Shown one piece after another: positions 1 to 13,000 of a DNA stretch of 64,000 nt (positions are counted from its first letter, which is position 1; every line of letters starts with the position of its first letter). The stretch is taken from NCBI GenBank assembly GCA_963995525.1, contig OZ023205.1:49485625-49549624 (forward strand), given 5' to 3'. A program made the position numbers and the translations under genes. Source of the stretch: Escarpia spicata (taxonomy: Eukaryota; Annelida; Polychaeta; Sabellida; Siboglinidae). Below the pieces are notes generated by a model. It did not search any database and was not told where the DNA came from. It was given only the letters and a program-made list of their open reading frames with translations.

Positions 1-1190
1 ACACAAATGCATACACGCCCGCCCGCACACACACGCGTGCGTTTCGAATCGGACAGTTTGTAACAAATTTTACGGTATGTCTAATCAAAAACAAAAAACA
101 CGACAAGTACGCACAAACGAACTAGCATGTCATAGTGAATACTAACTAGCCTTGCTTTTCCACTTAATTACACTGAAACGTGACGTGCAACAAATCGAAT
201 TGATGGATACGTTTTAAGTAGAAAGATCATGGCATATATTGGCAACACAAACACCTACATTATTGCAGTACCTAGAACAAATAGTTATGGTCATTCCACC
301 TAAAATAAACCAACAACGTTCTCGAATCCCGCGGATGTTGACAATAGGGGTGACTATCGGAGATAATTTACTGTTTACTTTAGTTGTAATTACTATTGTG
401 ATACAATTACGATAGTCTCGTGATTATCGAGATATCATTGTGATAGTATCATGGAAGCTAAATTTGCTTGTGTTCCTATTTTACTTGATGTGAGTTCTGC
501 TACAAATCGCATGGACACAGCCATCATTGACGGGTGGTGCCATCGCTTACAGTTGGAGTCAGTTACCGAGTCCCTCGGTAACTTTTATCTAATCAGTATT
601 GTACAAAAACGCTAACCATAAATTAAATGTAATTTCACTTTAGTGTATGTACAATTGTTTATTATAATCATGATGTAGAGAAATCTTTGGCTTTTTCTTG
701 GTTTATTTAATTTTTTTTTTTTAAGTCAGGTCTAATTAAATAATGATTTAATAATAACAATACTAATCTATTGTGTTTGATATAAATTAAACTTTTAATA
801 CATGAAATTGTTATTGGACTGTTAAACCAAAAACAAGTAACTACATTTCAAAATAAACAGTATAAATACGTAAATACGTCCCGTAAATGACTAAATATAC
901 TACATTAATTACCTTGATTACAGATCGATATTAATATGATGTTACATCGTAAGTTACGGTCCAATCTCAAGGCATTATAACTCAATGAAATATAACGCAT
1001 ACTAAAACATTAACATGTAACTGTAAAGTAGAAGTCAGAAATAAGTATCGGAAATAGCAATTACCCGTTATTGATTAGGGGCAGGGTTTCAATTAGTGCG
1101 ACAACTAATTTAGGACATTTAGAAGGACATAGTGTGTTCCAAGTTGTTCATGTAGTAATAATATGTTCTTAAGTTAACACTATACAAACT
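1..1190. other. AT-rich intergenic DNA, nothing recognised
   Basis: No open reading frame with family resemblance and no structural RNA was seen. Around 340-450 there is a locally palindromic stretch in which short GATTATCG / CGATAGT-type words recur, which may be MITE debris. Otherwise only AT-rich low-complexity sequence is present. Confidence 0.4.
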
Positions 1191-2010
1191 TTGTTGAAGG
1201 TATACTGCCCGTCAAATTGTGTTTAGCAATACGACCGAGTTCTGTATCTGTATTTTGACTGGCAAATGCTTGGAGGTGGAGAATTCCACTCTTTTTTGTG
1301 ACTGGGAAAAAGCTGTTTCCAAATATGTTTGTCGAGTGCCTGATTTGTACTAACTGTTTATTATGTTTACGTAAGCATCTGGTGTTGCGTTTGATGTATT
1401 GACCTAGTGGGATATCTATGAGGTTATGTTCCATTTTATATAATATGTGTTCCATTTTATATAATATGCTAAGTCTTTGGGTTTTTCTTCTGGATTGGAG
1501 GATGTCCCACTGGAGATCTTTAAGGAGTTGTGTTACCGTTCCTGGCTCTCTAGAATAGTTGTTCTTACAAAATCTGGCGGCTTGTCTCCGAGTTCTTTCT
1601 ATGAGTTTGATATTTCTTAGGCAATGTGGATCCCATGATGCTGACGCATATTCAAGTATAGGGCGGACAAGGGTTGTGTAGGCTATGGACTTGATTTGGG
1701 TTGGGCATTTATTTAAATTTCTTCTAATAATTCCTAATGTCTGTTGTGCTTTCTTGTGACTTGCAGTTGCATTGTATTGTCCAATTTAATGTATTTCATA
1801 TATGTATGCCAAGATAACAGTGTGATTCAAAAGATTTACGTTGTTATCCGCAGAAGGTGTAGAGATTTGGTGTCGGTTTTCTTGAGGGTATTGTCATTGT
1901 ATAACATTTAGTGGAGTTGAATTTCATAAGCCACGTGTGTTGCCATTTCTCAAGTTTGAGCAGATCGTTTTGGAGGACAGATGTGTCTTGGTGTAGTCTC
2001 CCCTCAAATA
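1190..2010 (-). pseudogene. 3' end of a CR1/Jockey-like LINE reverse transcriptase
   Basis: Read on the minus strand in several broken frames, this is the C-terminal part of a non-LTR retrotransposon polyprotein. Recognisable pieces in order are a stretch rich in LEKWQHTWLM just after the catalytic domain, VRPILEYASASWDP, RTRRQAARF, and the terminal FFPVT block that normally precedes a WNSLP-type motif. The best open frame is 1180-1455. Part of it holds a duplicated ILYKMEH unit caused by a local tandem duplication near 1432-1468. The catalytic FADD region and everything upstream are missing because the copy stops near 2010, where the gypsy element begins. It is a dead, 5'-truncated copy. The clade call is from general motif resemblance only. 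Confidence 0.7.
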
Positions 2011-2153
2011 ATGGGACCTCCCGTCACTGACGAGAGACCACGAGGAGATCAACATCGCTTAACAGTGATTTGTTACAACAATTAACCGTTTCTGGTACGT
2101 AATAAACAATGTTTGGTTCTGTTGCTATATCTCATTGAGTATAAGCTTTAACA
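2010..2153 (+). repeat. Presumed 5' LTR end of the gypsy element
   Basis: The sequence just upstream of the primer-binding site ends in CA at 2153, as an LTR should, and contains AATAAA near 2101. The left edge is set only by where LINE homology stops (about 2010). No matching 3' LTR was found downstream, so the LTR cannot be delimited by comparison. Confidence 0.35.
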
Positions 2154-2165
2154 TGGCGCAGTCGG
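2154..2165 (+). other. Primer-binding site, tRNA-Ser type
   Basis: TGGCGCAGTCGG immediately follows the CA at 2153. It is complementary to the CCA-bearing 3' end of animal tRNA-Ser, a primer used by several gypsy-type elements. This fixes the orientation and 5' end of the element to its right. Confidence 0.6.
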
Positions 2166-2288
2166 CAAAAGGCCACGAACTCAAAATAAGACGTTAAAAA
2201 GTCGGTTTGTCTGTAAACGGTAGTGACAAAATGAACAGAAAATCCCGCGCCGGAGCTTCCAAAACTCCGCAAGAGCGCGCCACAAGCG

Positions 2289-4091
2289 TTGACGTTCACC
2301 AAAGTCCGCGCTGCGGTGACAATCGTACCAGACTGGCTTGTGACATTCCTGTCTAAACAAGAACGGGACAACAATCGTGAACAGCGAGAACAGGAACGGG
2401 AGCGCGCACGCGATGAAAGACATGAACTATCGATGCGTCTATTCTGCGAGACCCTCGACAGATGCGCTCATAAATCACCATCGCGCGCACACAGCAACAG
2501 CGCCAATGATGAGTCTAGTGGTCCAGAGACTCAACATACAGACACCGTGACCAACGTCCAGCGTACTTCTACCGGCCAACACGCTAAAACTAGACCGCCG
2601 GAGCTAATGGCAGCAGACATAACACTACGAGAACTAGCAGCATGGAGGCGATCATGGGAAGATTTCGTGGAATTAGAAGAGCTCGACCGTCTCCCAGGAC
2701 GTCAACAGAGAGCCATGTTGCGCACTAGCCTCTCTATTGAAATGCGTGCTACATTGCAATTAGCCATCGGTGTAGACAATGATGACGATATAACCGTTAC
2801 AGCGATCTTAGACCGAATCCAAGAACACATCCGAGCCAAACGAAATGTTACACTGGACAGGGTGGCACTAGAAGAACGCAAACAAGAAGAAGGCGAACCG
2901 TTCGACTACTTCTACATGGAGTTGCGGGAAATTGCCAACAACGCAGACCTTTGCCAGCAGTGCTTAGACGATCGTCTTACTACGCGAATTATGTCGGGAA
3001 TCCGTGACCCAGAAACAAGACGAAAGTTATTAGCAATCACGCCTCCACCTTCTCTACTGACAACAGTTGATATCTGCAGGAGTGAAGAATCAGCAAGGAA
3101 TGATGAAGCTGCACTTGCAAACAATGACAAAGGCCATACGAAGATAGAAAGAATTGGCAAGAAAATCTGGCAACGTAGTAAAACCAGGAATAACGCCACT
3201 TCAAAACATAACCACAGATGCGGTTATTGTGAAAAATCGGCTCATAAAACGCGAGATGAATGTCCCGCACGACCCAGTGTATGTTCAGTCTGTAAGAAAA
3301 TGGGTCATTGGGCTACGTGTTGCCGTCAGAACAATCCACAGAATAAGAGTACACGTCGATCGACCGCAATGAGTCAGATTCGCGTACTGGATATTCTGGG
3401 AAAGAAAAAACACCGTCGCGCCCCGCGCATTAAAGTACAACTTCATCATAATGCTGATGACAGTTTCATCACAACAGCACAGGCAACACCAGATACAGGG
3501 GCCGAAGCCACTGTTGCAGGGCTTGATATCCTAAAACAAATAAGATTAGACATCGGAAATACATGTCCCCCGCCCGAAGACACAATCATTGCTGCCAATG
3601 GTACATCATTCGAATGTATTGGCACAGTAGACCTCCACATCCATGCAGCAGACAAATATACGAAAGAGACGGTTCTTATCTGCAAAGAGCAAAAAGGACT
3701 TCTGGTGGCATGGTATGTTTGCCGAGACTTAGGAATCGTGCCGAACGATTATCCCAAACCAATTCGTGCCATAGGATGGTCACGCGAAACAAAATCGCCA
3801 AAAAAGATTCCTCCAGAACACAAGTCATCCGACATGCGAACACGCAAGCGCAATGACTTACTTGAAGAATTCAAAGACGTGTTCGACACAGGTGACCAAC
3901 TGAAGACAATGTTGGGTGAACCAATGAAAATCCACTTGAACGAGAACGTTGAGACTTTTTGCAATATCTGCCACTCGCCCCATTCGCATGGCGGGATGAA
4001 GTCAAAGGAAATCTCGACCAGATGTCAAGACAAGGCATTATCAAGCCATTGGGAGACGTCCCCACCAGATGGTGTCATCCGCTCGTGGTAG
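2289..4091 (+). pseudogene. Gypsy-type gag-protease region (decayed)
   Basis: A 600-residue frame with a charged coiled-coil-like N-terminus, a capsid-like helical part, two CCHC-type zinc knuckles (residues about 311-346, CGYC and CSVC), and an aspartic protease active site DTGA at 402-405. This order is gag then protease of a Ty3/gypsy retrotransposon. The start is uncertain: an ATG at 2231 lies in another frame, so an upstream frameshift is likely. The true polyprotein leaves this frame near 3955, at a run of T residues, and continues in the next frame as reverse transcriptase. The last 40 or so residues of this frame are therefore not real coding sequence. Confidence 0.75.
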
Positions 4092-5208
4092 TGCCAAAAC
4101 CACGAGGGGGTATACGTCTTTGTGTGGACCTCACACGTCTCAACAAATCCGTTCGTCGACCAATTCATCATATGAAGACACCGAAAGAAGCAGTCTCCAA
4201 CATCAAACCAGGGTCAAGATACTTCACGACGTTAGACGCAAAACAAGGTACTGGCAGATACCACTCTCGCCGGAATGCCAAGAACTTACGACTTTTTTTA
4301 CCCCTTGGGGACGTTATCTCTTCTTGAGAAGCCCCATGGGACTGTCCTCAACCGGCGATGAATATTGCAGACGCGGCGACATAGCGATCGCCGGCTTAAA
4401 CAACATCGAAAAGGTCATGGATGACGTCGTTGTATACGATGAAAACTTTGAGCAACACATCGAAAGAGTTCGCTCAGTACTGCTCCGTTGTCGGGAGCAC
4501 AGCATCACACTGAATCCCGACAAGTTCAAGTTCGCGGAAAATGAGGTGAATTACGTTGGCTTCAAAATCAACGCAGAAGGCGTCAGCACAGATCCGGAAA
4601 AGCTGAAAGCAATCGCCGAATTCCCTACACCAACCTGCTTGACAGAACTACGATCTTTTATGGGCCTTATCAATCAGCTTGGTGACATCACGACAGCGGT
4701 CAGTACAACTGCTGATCCATTGCGTGATATATTGAAGAGCAAGAACGAGTTTCGATGGACTGAAACACACAGCAAAGCCTTTCAAGCCACCAAGAAAGCG
4801 TTGGTAACTGCTCCTACACTGGCACATTTTGATCCATCAAAACCAACGGCGCTACACACAGATGCATCGCGACACAAAGGTCTGGGCTATGCTCTTTTGC
4901 AGTAACACGCAGACAAATGGCGACTGATTCCGTGCGGATCACGCTTTCTTACAGACACGGAAAGTCGCTATGCCATGGTGGAATTAGAGCTACTGGCAGC
5001 CACATGGGCAATGAAGAAGTGTCGCATTCAACTACTCGGACTGTCACATTTTGAGTTGGTCGTCGATCACAAACCATTGGTGACAATTCTCGACCGCCAT
5101 CGCCTTGATGATATCGACAACACGCGTTTTCAACGTCTCAAGATCAGTAATCCAGTGGAGGTGCTGGATTTGAGACATTTCAATTGGGCTATGGTTTTCC
5201 ATATGTGA
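3957..5208 (+). pseudogene. Gypsy-type reverse transcriptase / RNase H (frameshifted, truncated)
   Basis: This continues the element above. The first part (3957-4245) encodes the fingers of the reverse transcriptase, including the block around [10 protein letters not shown]. After a one-base loss near 4245 the next frame carries the palm (TPWGRY, then MDD as the YxDD equivalent) and the thumb. It then runs into RNase H (HTDAS, near 4858), where a TAA at 4903 replaces a sense codon. The frame resumes through VVDHKPL and stops near 5205. No integrase, polypurine tract or 3' LTR follows, so the copy is 3'-truncated. Three separate lesions (two frameshifts and one nonsense) show it is inactive. 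Confidence 0.75.
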
Positions 5209-7083
5209 CTGTAGATGTAGTAAGACGTGACAGAATGGATGTCTTGTCTAGCTTTGGCGTTGACATAGGTCTCGTTTGTGTTGCTCTGGAAATTCTCAAA
5301 CTTTTTGAAATTGGGATAATTTAAGTCTAAAAGTGATCTGCAGACATAAAACCATGAACAGGGTACATCTAAAAGTGCATCTTGTAGGGGTACGGAGCCT
5401 GCCATGTCACCAACTCGAGTGGTAGTGGTTAAGAATTCATAAAACGTTATTAAGAAACACACCCACACTTAAAAGGTGTACTGAAATTAATATTTAAAAA
5501 ATGAAAGATAAATAATTATAAAATATATGTCCGTGTAAAAGGTTTAGTGACTAGTTTCGATAGGCTGCAGTATTATACTGGTCTAGTCAGTTGTGATAAA
5601 ACATGTGAATGAGTTCCAAGAGGCTTAGACTTAGTGCAGTGCGATGGAAATTGCAGGTTTTCGCCCTGGACCCTGGTAGGGCCCCAGCCCAGGGCGGTAC
5701 TGGGCAGAGCGTCTTGGCGACAGTTAGTAAACAGTTTAGTGTAATGTGTAAGTTGTTTCTGGTTAGTTACTGACAGCCTATAGTGTATACTTTATATACG
5801 TATACTTTATTTTAAATGTTAGGCTTCACGGAAACGTAGCGTTACCGTTGCCGTTGCTAGGAGCGGTATTCGAGGCTATAATCCACTTCGTGGAATTAGT
5901 ATTTGTTGTGGTGTACGAGTTAAATTTACAGGCTTTACACACACACAAAATGTTGTTATAACATAGTCATCAAGTGTAGCTTGTGATATGTAGTGTACTT
6001 AGCTGTTGGTAGTTTGGGTTCGTTGCTTCTTCGTTGTTGATGTTCAATATGGCGGTTTCGGCGGGAAATCAACTGAACGTTTTAAAGTTTCGTTTTAATG
6101 ATTTTAGTATTTGTCATATATTTTACATTTGCAATTTTGGTTCGGCGGCACTATAGCAATTGACGTGGAATTCTGTACACTCCTACCACGAGTTTAAGTG
6201 TGACTTTTAAATAACATTTTGCGAGCCGTTGTCAAGCAGATGTTTATACGTTCAAAGTTAACTGCTATACCCTTTGATGTTCAACGATGCTCATTTTCTC
6301 ACGGTCAACACAGCAGACTTCCAGTTATAAATTACTACTCTCACTAATTCCGGGTAGATGAACAGACTACTGTACATCCCTTAATGTAGACCACGGAATA
6401 TCTTGTGAACTTAGTTTGTGTCTTGGTCGCTAGATGGACCTACGTGTATCTCTATTTACTTCTTGAATGAGTTGTCCGTTACGACGGCGCACAATGTCAA
6501 CATTTATTTGGTCACACTCACACATATAGTGTACAACATCTTATATGACACAATCAGTAGACAACACGTGCAACTCAGGGGATCCTCTAGAAACACCTAG
6601 AGGTTTTTGTCAAGGATTATCTAGATTACAATTACACAATAAAACAAAATAATAAAAGTATGGTTATGATCAAATGAACAAATAAGTAGTATGCTGCCTA
6701 CAGTGTAAAGTACTGTGAACACATAATAGATGTAATAACGTATTGCAACTAAATAAATCACTACAAATTTCTGATATACGAATGTTTACGCAACAGCATA
6801 TTTACTGGTGTAACATGCCTAGCATTATTAAAATGAACTTTTTTATTCATTTACTTATTTTTCAGTACCAATTGCGAGATTACTGTTTATATACCATGAT
6901 ACCAGAATGTGATATTACTATATTTGGTTACTAGCACTAGTGGTATCAATTCACCGCACATTCCAATACACTAACTAATACTATATAATATGTGAACATA
7001 AATATATATTTTATAATACTTAATAATACATGATTCTGAATAATTTATAGTAATAACATTATCTAACATTAACTAAAACAAAA
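5209..7083. other. Intergenic DNA, no gene recognised
   Basis: Only short unsupported frames occur (for example 6418-6600 and 6743-6934). A G/C-rich block near 5660-5700 contains nested CCCTGG / CCAGGG inverted words. A similar AGGGCCAGCCCAGGGCTAG block is found near 14400, so this may be a fragment of a dispersed repeat. The rest is AT-rich. Confidence 0.35.
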
Positions 7084-8380
7084 TACTACTACTACTACTA
7101 CTACAACAACATAAATTACATAGATAATAGGCTAATACAAACAAAATGATATATCACTTAGTAAATAATCACTACTAATACCTAAGTTTAATATCTTGAC
7201 AGTAATAACTCTTTTAGCTTTCTTTTAAATAGGTTTAATGATACAAGCTCTCGGAGTTGTTGAGGTAGTGCATTCCAGAACACTGGGCCAGAATAATGTG
7301 TTGTAAACTTTCTACTGTTTGTTCTAATGTGTTGAATGTAATATACATTGGGGGTTCTAAGAGTAATAATGTAATAACCATTATGGTTTCTAAGATTGTG
7401 GTCATGAACATTTTCTGTGCACATTAGCATAGATGACATGCTATCTGGGAGTTGACCATTGATGGATTTATACATAAAAATGCTTAGGTGACGTTTATAT
7501 AGATTATCTATTGTCTGTTATATATATATGATCAAAAGTAACGGGCCTAGTATAGATTCTCGGGGAACATCACAAGTTATTTTCATACAATCCGATTCTG
7601 TTTTGTCATATGACACATACTGTGTTTTGTTATTGAGGTAATTTTTGAATCGGTCACAAGCAATACATCTTATACCATAGCACTGAAGTTTTTGTATTAA
7701 AATGTTATGATCTGTTGTATCAAAAGCCTTACTGAGATCAAGAAAGATGCCTATGTTGTTTTTGTTGTCGATGTTGCTTGATATTTTATCAACCAAATCG
7801 ATCATTGCCATATAAGTTGAGTAATTTTCCTCAAAACCATATTGCTTTTTTGATATTATGTTATGTTTGGCTAAGAAATTATGAATCCTATCATACATTA
7901 GGTGCTCTAGTATTTTTGATAGGCACGGAAGAATAGAAATTGGTCTGTAATTTGCAAACAGTTCAGGGTTTTCACTTTTGTATAAAGGGATAACCTTAGC
8001 CATCTTTAATTTGTTGGGAACAATGCCCGTACTAAATGAACTGTTGAATATGTGAGTTAGTTGATTCATAATTTGTGGTATAACATGCTCAATAATGTAT
8101 GGATCAATGTTATCAAAGCCACCAGATTTCTTTGAATTGTAACTATGTCTATGCACTATGTTAATAATTTCATTGGGACAAGTTGGTGTAGAGAAAAAGT
8201 TTGCTGCATTGTTGTTTATAAAATGTGTAGGGTCACGTGCCGTTTATTTTAGCTTTGCATTAAGATTTTGGCCAATATTTGTAAAGTAATTATTAAATTC
8301 GTCCGCTATTACCTTTTTGTCTATACAACAGTTTCCCTCAGGCTCAGGCTCTGATGTTATACATTTATCGTAAATGGTTG
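7084..8380 (-). pseudogene. Internally deleted LINE (CR1/L2/Jockey-like)
   Basis: On the minus strand the 5' part (8380-7518) encodes the N-terminal half of a non-LTR reverse transcriptase. It has a typical SGGFDNI stretch, NYRPISILP, the QYGF block, and the first catalytic aspartate in FLDLSKAFD. It stops after a corrupted PRESILGPLL motif. The frame then jumps near 7515 to the extreme C-terminus (7475-7188), which includes YKSINGQLPD and FWNALPQQLR. The segment holding the FADD active site is therefore deleted. A stop at about 8255 breaks the upstream frame. The 3' end runs into a (TAC)n / (TAG)n microsatellite at 7084-7108, the usual tail of this LINE class. Confidence 0.8.
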
Positions 8381-8497
8381 TTTAGCCGTATTCGTAACAC
8401 TCTGGATTTGACATTAGAACAACATCCATATACATACATACATATCTATCATATACATCATTACAGCTTTATGGTTACGAGACTTTGGTTAGATAAT

Positions 8498-8862
8498 GTG
8501 AAACGAAAGTAATCGAACATTGTAATTCGGCCTACTTAGTCTTAGCTACTACCCTACTTTGAATCAGTCCAATTATTACCTCCTACTGTTTACGTTGTAC
8601 AATGCTGCTTATTACACAAATCAGCAGCGTCAGTAAACTCACATCATACCGGATAAGGTAACATGTAATTTGGATGTTAACGCTTACCCATGGCTACTGC
8701 AACTTCGTTAGTTATGACCCGACTGTGATTCTCGACAACGGTAGCGACAAGGAAGTATAATAAGGAACACATGTATTGCCATCTAGCGTATGACCTGTTT
8801 TAAATATTGTAGCGCCACCTAGTGACTGTAAGTTCAATCATGTACAATCCACTGCAGACGAC
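8498..8862. repeat. Dispersed repeat R1, copy 1
   Basis: This stretch aligns by eye with 25318-25660. Shared landmarks are GTGAAACGAAAGTA, GCTTACCCATGGCTACT, GCCATCTAGCG, GACCTGTTTT and CATGTACAAT. No coding capacity is visible. The palindromic MITE starts a few bases beyond its right end, and the other copy lacks the MITE there. Confidence 0.6.
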
Positions 8863-8865
8863 GTT

Positions 8866-9318
8866 ACCGGTGTCTCGCTTACATTTATCCGGGCGTTAAA
8901 TAATATCCGGGTGACGTTTCTGCGTGTGCGCGTATCTAGGGGAATATATTTAGCACCAGCTACAATTGTGTCGCTTTCATTTATCCTGGCATTATATATG
9001 TTTATATATATATACACAGGTATTATAAAAGGTTTGCTTCCCGCAGACAGAAACAATTTATGTCGTAAAACAGTTTCCTCTCCACGCACACGTCACGTGA
9101 TCTACTCTTATACTTGATCACAAATCTGAAACAACAAATTATAATTCTGTACTCTAACTATAACGCTCGTGTTACGACAACAAACAAAACACATTTAACT
9201 ACTGGATACTATTTATTACTACCTGATCTACTGGTGCCAAATATTATGCCTTACATATGCACATAAACATCACCCGGATAAAATTTAACGCCCGGATAAG
9301 TGTAAGCGCAACACCGGG
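8866..9318. mobile_element. Palindromic MITE P1, copy 1
   Basis: A roughly 450-bp non-coding element whose two ends are inverted copies of about 47 bp: CCGGTGT, then GCTTACATTTATCCGGGCG, then ATCCGGGTGA. A related copy sits at 39616-40091 and matches along its whole length. A third internal copy of the TTTATCC..GGC word lies near 8965. No transposase is present. The class of the parent transposon is not identifiable from the sequence. Confidence 0.75.
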
Positions 9319-10064
9319 TCATTTCGCAAAGGGATTTCATGCAGAATGAAAATTGCATTTCGATCACGTTTTCTCACATTTTCTTTATCAGTTGTATAGA
9401 TTAGTATTGTTTCAGACTAGTTTAATTGGCAATAGTGACCTATCTGACCGATTTGTATTTTATTTTTAATTTAAATATCACGACGTCAAATAAATTATGT
9501 GAATGTCATCTACGTCATGATACGTCCCCCACATTGATTTCCATTTATTTATTTTTCTCTAAAAATATTTTCATACAATGTGTGGCCCGATCTATGTATC
9601 TTCTTTTGCGAAAAGGTTATTCGATTTGTTTAATATTTGTATATGAATACACACAAGGCATCGATGTGCTAACGGTGTCATATATACGGTACAAGCTTAC
9701 ATTTAGAGTACTAGTAGTCAATCACCAAATAAAATTATACAAATACATATTCATTACCACTGGCGCTTTCTTGGTCTTAAGATTTCCCATATTCACTAAT
9801 ATCTTTTCACTAGACTACTTCCTTAAGTTTAGATATATAATGCAAAATCATTGCCGTCACGTAGATGACTCATCGTGGCGTAGATTACTCTTCCAAGCTG
9901 ATGACAGCAGATGAGACAAATGCTAAATCAAGTGTTCGTGCTCATCATTTTATTATACTAACATCGTGATGTACTTTGGTAGTTTAGCAAAAAACAAATA
10001 AAACACGGTTCAAATGCAACTAGGTTGTATGTGTTCAAGAGGGGAAAATAGCATCAGTTGAGAA
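9319..10064. other. Intergenic DNA, no gene recognised
   Basis: A 162-residue frame at 9426-9914 is AT-rich and hydrophobic with no family resemblance, so it is judged to be chance. No repeats or RNA genes were recognised. Confidence 0.35.
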
Positions 10065-13000
10065 CCATTATAGTCCAGTAGAAATCAGTACATTTTTTTA
10101 CCAAACCCGGACATTTTGGTTAAAAAGCCAATTTTGGTTTTAAGATGACTGTAGTGTTTCCTGAACTTCCAGAAAAAAAATCAACCCTGGGGAACCTCGA
10201 TTTTTCTCATGAACAATATACATACGTACCCTGTCAGTCCCTTTTTGCAACATTTTCTTTTTATTGGCTGTCCATAGATAAATGCAAATGAGTTTTGGCG
10301 CACTGACTTCCACTGGCCAGCAAGCTAACGGTTAGGATACTTGTGTTGATTTGTATTTTATGTATCCATTAACTCGCTATAAGAAATCAAGTGTTTGCCA
10401 CAAAATTAGATCTTACCACTGTGTATCGAAAGCCAATGTTTTAAAATGGATCTATATTATAAATAAATAACAGCTATTGGATTAATTACTTGCTTACAGA
10501 TTGTTAGATAAGTTATAATAAATTTCTGTCATTATTGTTACGGATTATTATGCATTTGTGCTTGTGCGATTTGAAAATGTGTGGTATGGAAAGCCAAACA
10601 TGATATTCTTCATACTTTTGTAGCCAAGGCGTAACGGTAGACCTTGGTTAGTTTATCAGTGAAAAATTCAGAGTTAGTAAGATAGCATTTTAGATCCGAA
10701 ATCTCTGTTTGAGTAATTATATAAAGTAAAGTTAGCAACTGTTGTTGAATATAGTACCCATAATTATAGTACACATAGGCATATTATGAAGATTGCCTAG
10801 ATAATAGTCATACATCTTTTTAAGAAACGGGTCACTGACATGGAGCAAATTGTCATTTGTCAAGAAGGTGGGGGTGGCTTAATGGTTAAACTTAGAAAGA
10901 AATGGATAGATTCATTGGTGGCGGTGTCAAAACTACGAGGTGATGGGTTGGCTGAGCAATTCAATAATGCAGGTGATCATTATGTCTATGACAAATGTGG
11001 AAAGACTTACACTGCCTAAAAAAAATGTGACTAAATCATATCAGGCAACAAACCAGGTTGTTGCATCAGAATGTATGCCAACTCGTACGACCTCGAGAGG
11101 TTACGATTCTCAAACTCACTGTCGCATCAAACAGGACAACATTGATCTGGCCTAATTCCTGATTTTTCTGCGAAGTCACAACCCATTTTTCACCGACAAT
11201 GACGCGAGCACCTACAAAATGTTGCTACTGGGGTCATAGCTGATGAGAGAGTCGATGTAGACCAAGCTGTGGATATTGGAATGAAAATCCACCAGTACAG
11301 CACAGATCAGAAGTACGGAGACATCGTTCTCAGGAAGTCAGACCAAGTCAAAACCTTCGCAGATATGAGGAAAACTGTCAAACTGAAAGATGGAAACGAA
11401 GTGCGCATGTCGTCGACGGAGTTATACCAGAGACTATTGGTCAGGGCGTATATTTCTGGACCACCAGATCACAGTGTCTTCTCACATGAGCTAGCAGCCG
11501 TAGCCCCAGCTTTATTCCACGACAGTGGCACAATGCGAAGGCTAGTGAAGTCTACATTAGTTTCATACATCACCACCCTCGATCCCCATGTTGTCTGCAA
11601 TGATGAAATTGACATCAAAGCCACAGTTGTGGATGGATGTGCCGTTCTGCATCAGGTACTCTGGCCAAAGGCAGGTACCTTTCATGAAGTGTTTTCATCT
11701 TATGTGATATATGTTCTACACTTGGCAGCACACGATAGGACCAGCTGGTTCGTAGTGTTCTACAGCTATGAAGTGCTCACTACCAAGGAACCCGAACAGA
11801 AGCGACGGAAATTGGGCAAGATCCTTTCCGCTGATGTGTTGGTTGGACGTAACACTCCAGCGCCTTCAAACAAAATAAGTTTTTTTTCTTCAAACAAGTA
11901 CAACAAACAGCAACAAATGTATCTCCTCTCTACTTACCTGATGAAAGAAGGTGTCGAGGTGCGTCACGCTGGCGAGGATACCACATTTGCAAGTGTATCC
12001 TAGAAGTTGCAGAATCCCACGAGAACGTATGTGTCCCTTGTGGTAATACAGATCTGTTTGTAATCCTGCTTTACCATGCGCCTGAGAAGTTCACTATTTA
12101 CATGCAAACCAAGCAAAGACTAATCAGTATCAGCGCTGGTCAACATGCTCTCGGAAAGGAGATGTGTAAGTGCTTGCCATTTGCACACGCTATGTCTGGT
12201 TGTGACGCAATGCCAGTTATCTATGGTATTGGCAAAGTCAAACACATGAAAGTTCTAGGATCTTCAACAGAGCTGAGAACATCCGTTGCCATATTCAGCA
12301 GTAACACTGCATCGAGCGCCGACATTGCAACATCTGGGGAGCGGTATATGGTTTCGCTTTACACCAAAAGCAACTGAAATGTAAGTCTCGACGATCTACG
12401 ATACATGCACATAATTTCTTCAAAGTATGTTGCCATTGAAAGAATGCCGCCGACAAGTCGAGCATGCTACTTCCATTCACTCAGAGTGCACCTACAGGTT
12501 TCTACTTGGGGTAATCTGAAGACGGTATTGGACAGAAAGAAATATGGCTTCCACTGTTACGTTACACTCAGTAGTGTCCGTCATCACAGACAAAGAACCA
12601 GCACCCGAACATCTTCTACAAGAGATCCGTTGCTCTTGCAAGCGCTAAGATAATTTGTGTGTGTCTTGCAAGTGCTCAAAGAAGCGTCTTGCCTGTAGCG
12701 TCCACTGCAAATGTCAAGGACAGTGAGCAAATGGCCCACCTCTTGTACAACTACCCGACAGTGACGACGATGATAAAGCTGATGATGATATTTAACAAAT
12801 TATGTATTAGAAGATTACAGGTAGAACATTTATGATTTCTTCTAGTTATATTCAAGTTTGATTGCCATACCATTCACTGTTTGGCGTATAAGGGACTTTC
12901 ATGTGATCTTAATCAAGATGAGAATTAAATCCCAGAACAACGTTGGGACGGAGTGCTATATAAGAAATATATTACATATATTATTATATATTACTACTTG

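Noticed and set aside
9426..9914. 162-codon + strand frame
   Set aside because: Hydrophobic, AT-driven composition without family resemblance.
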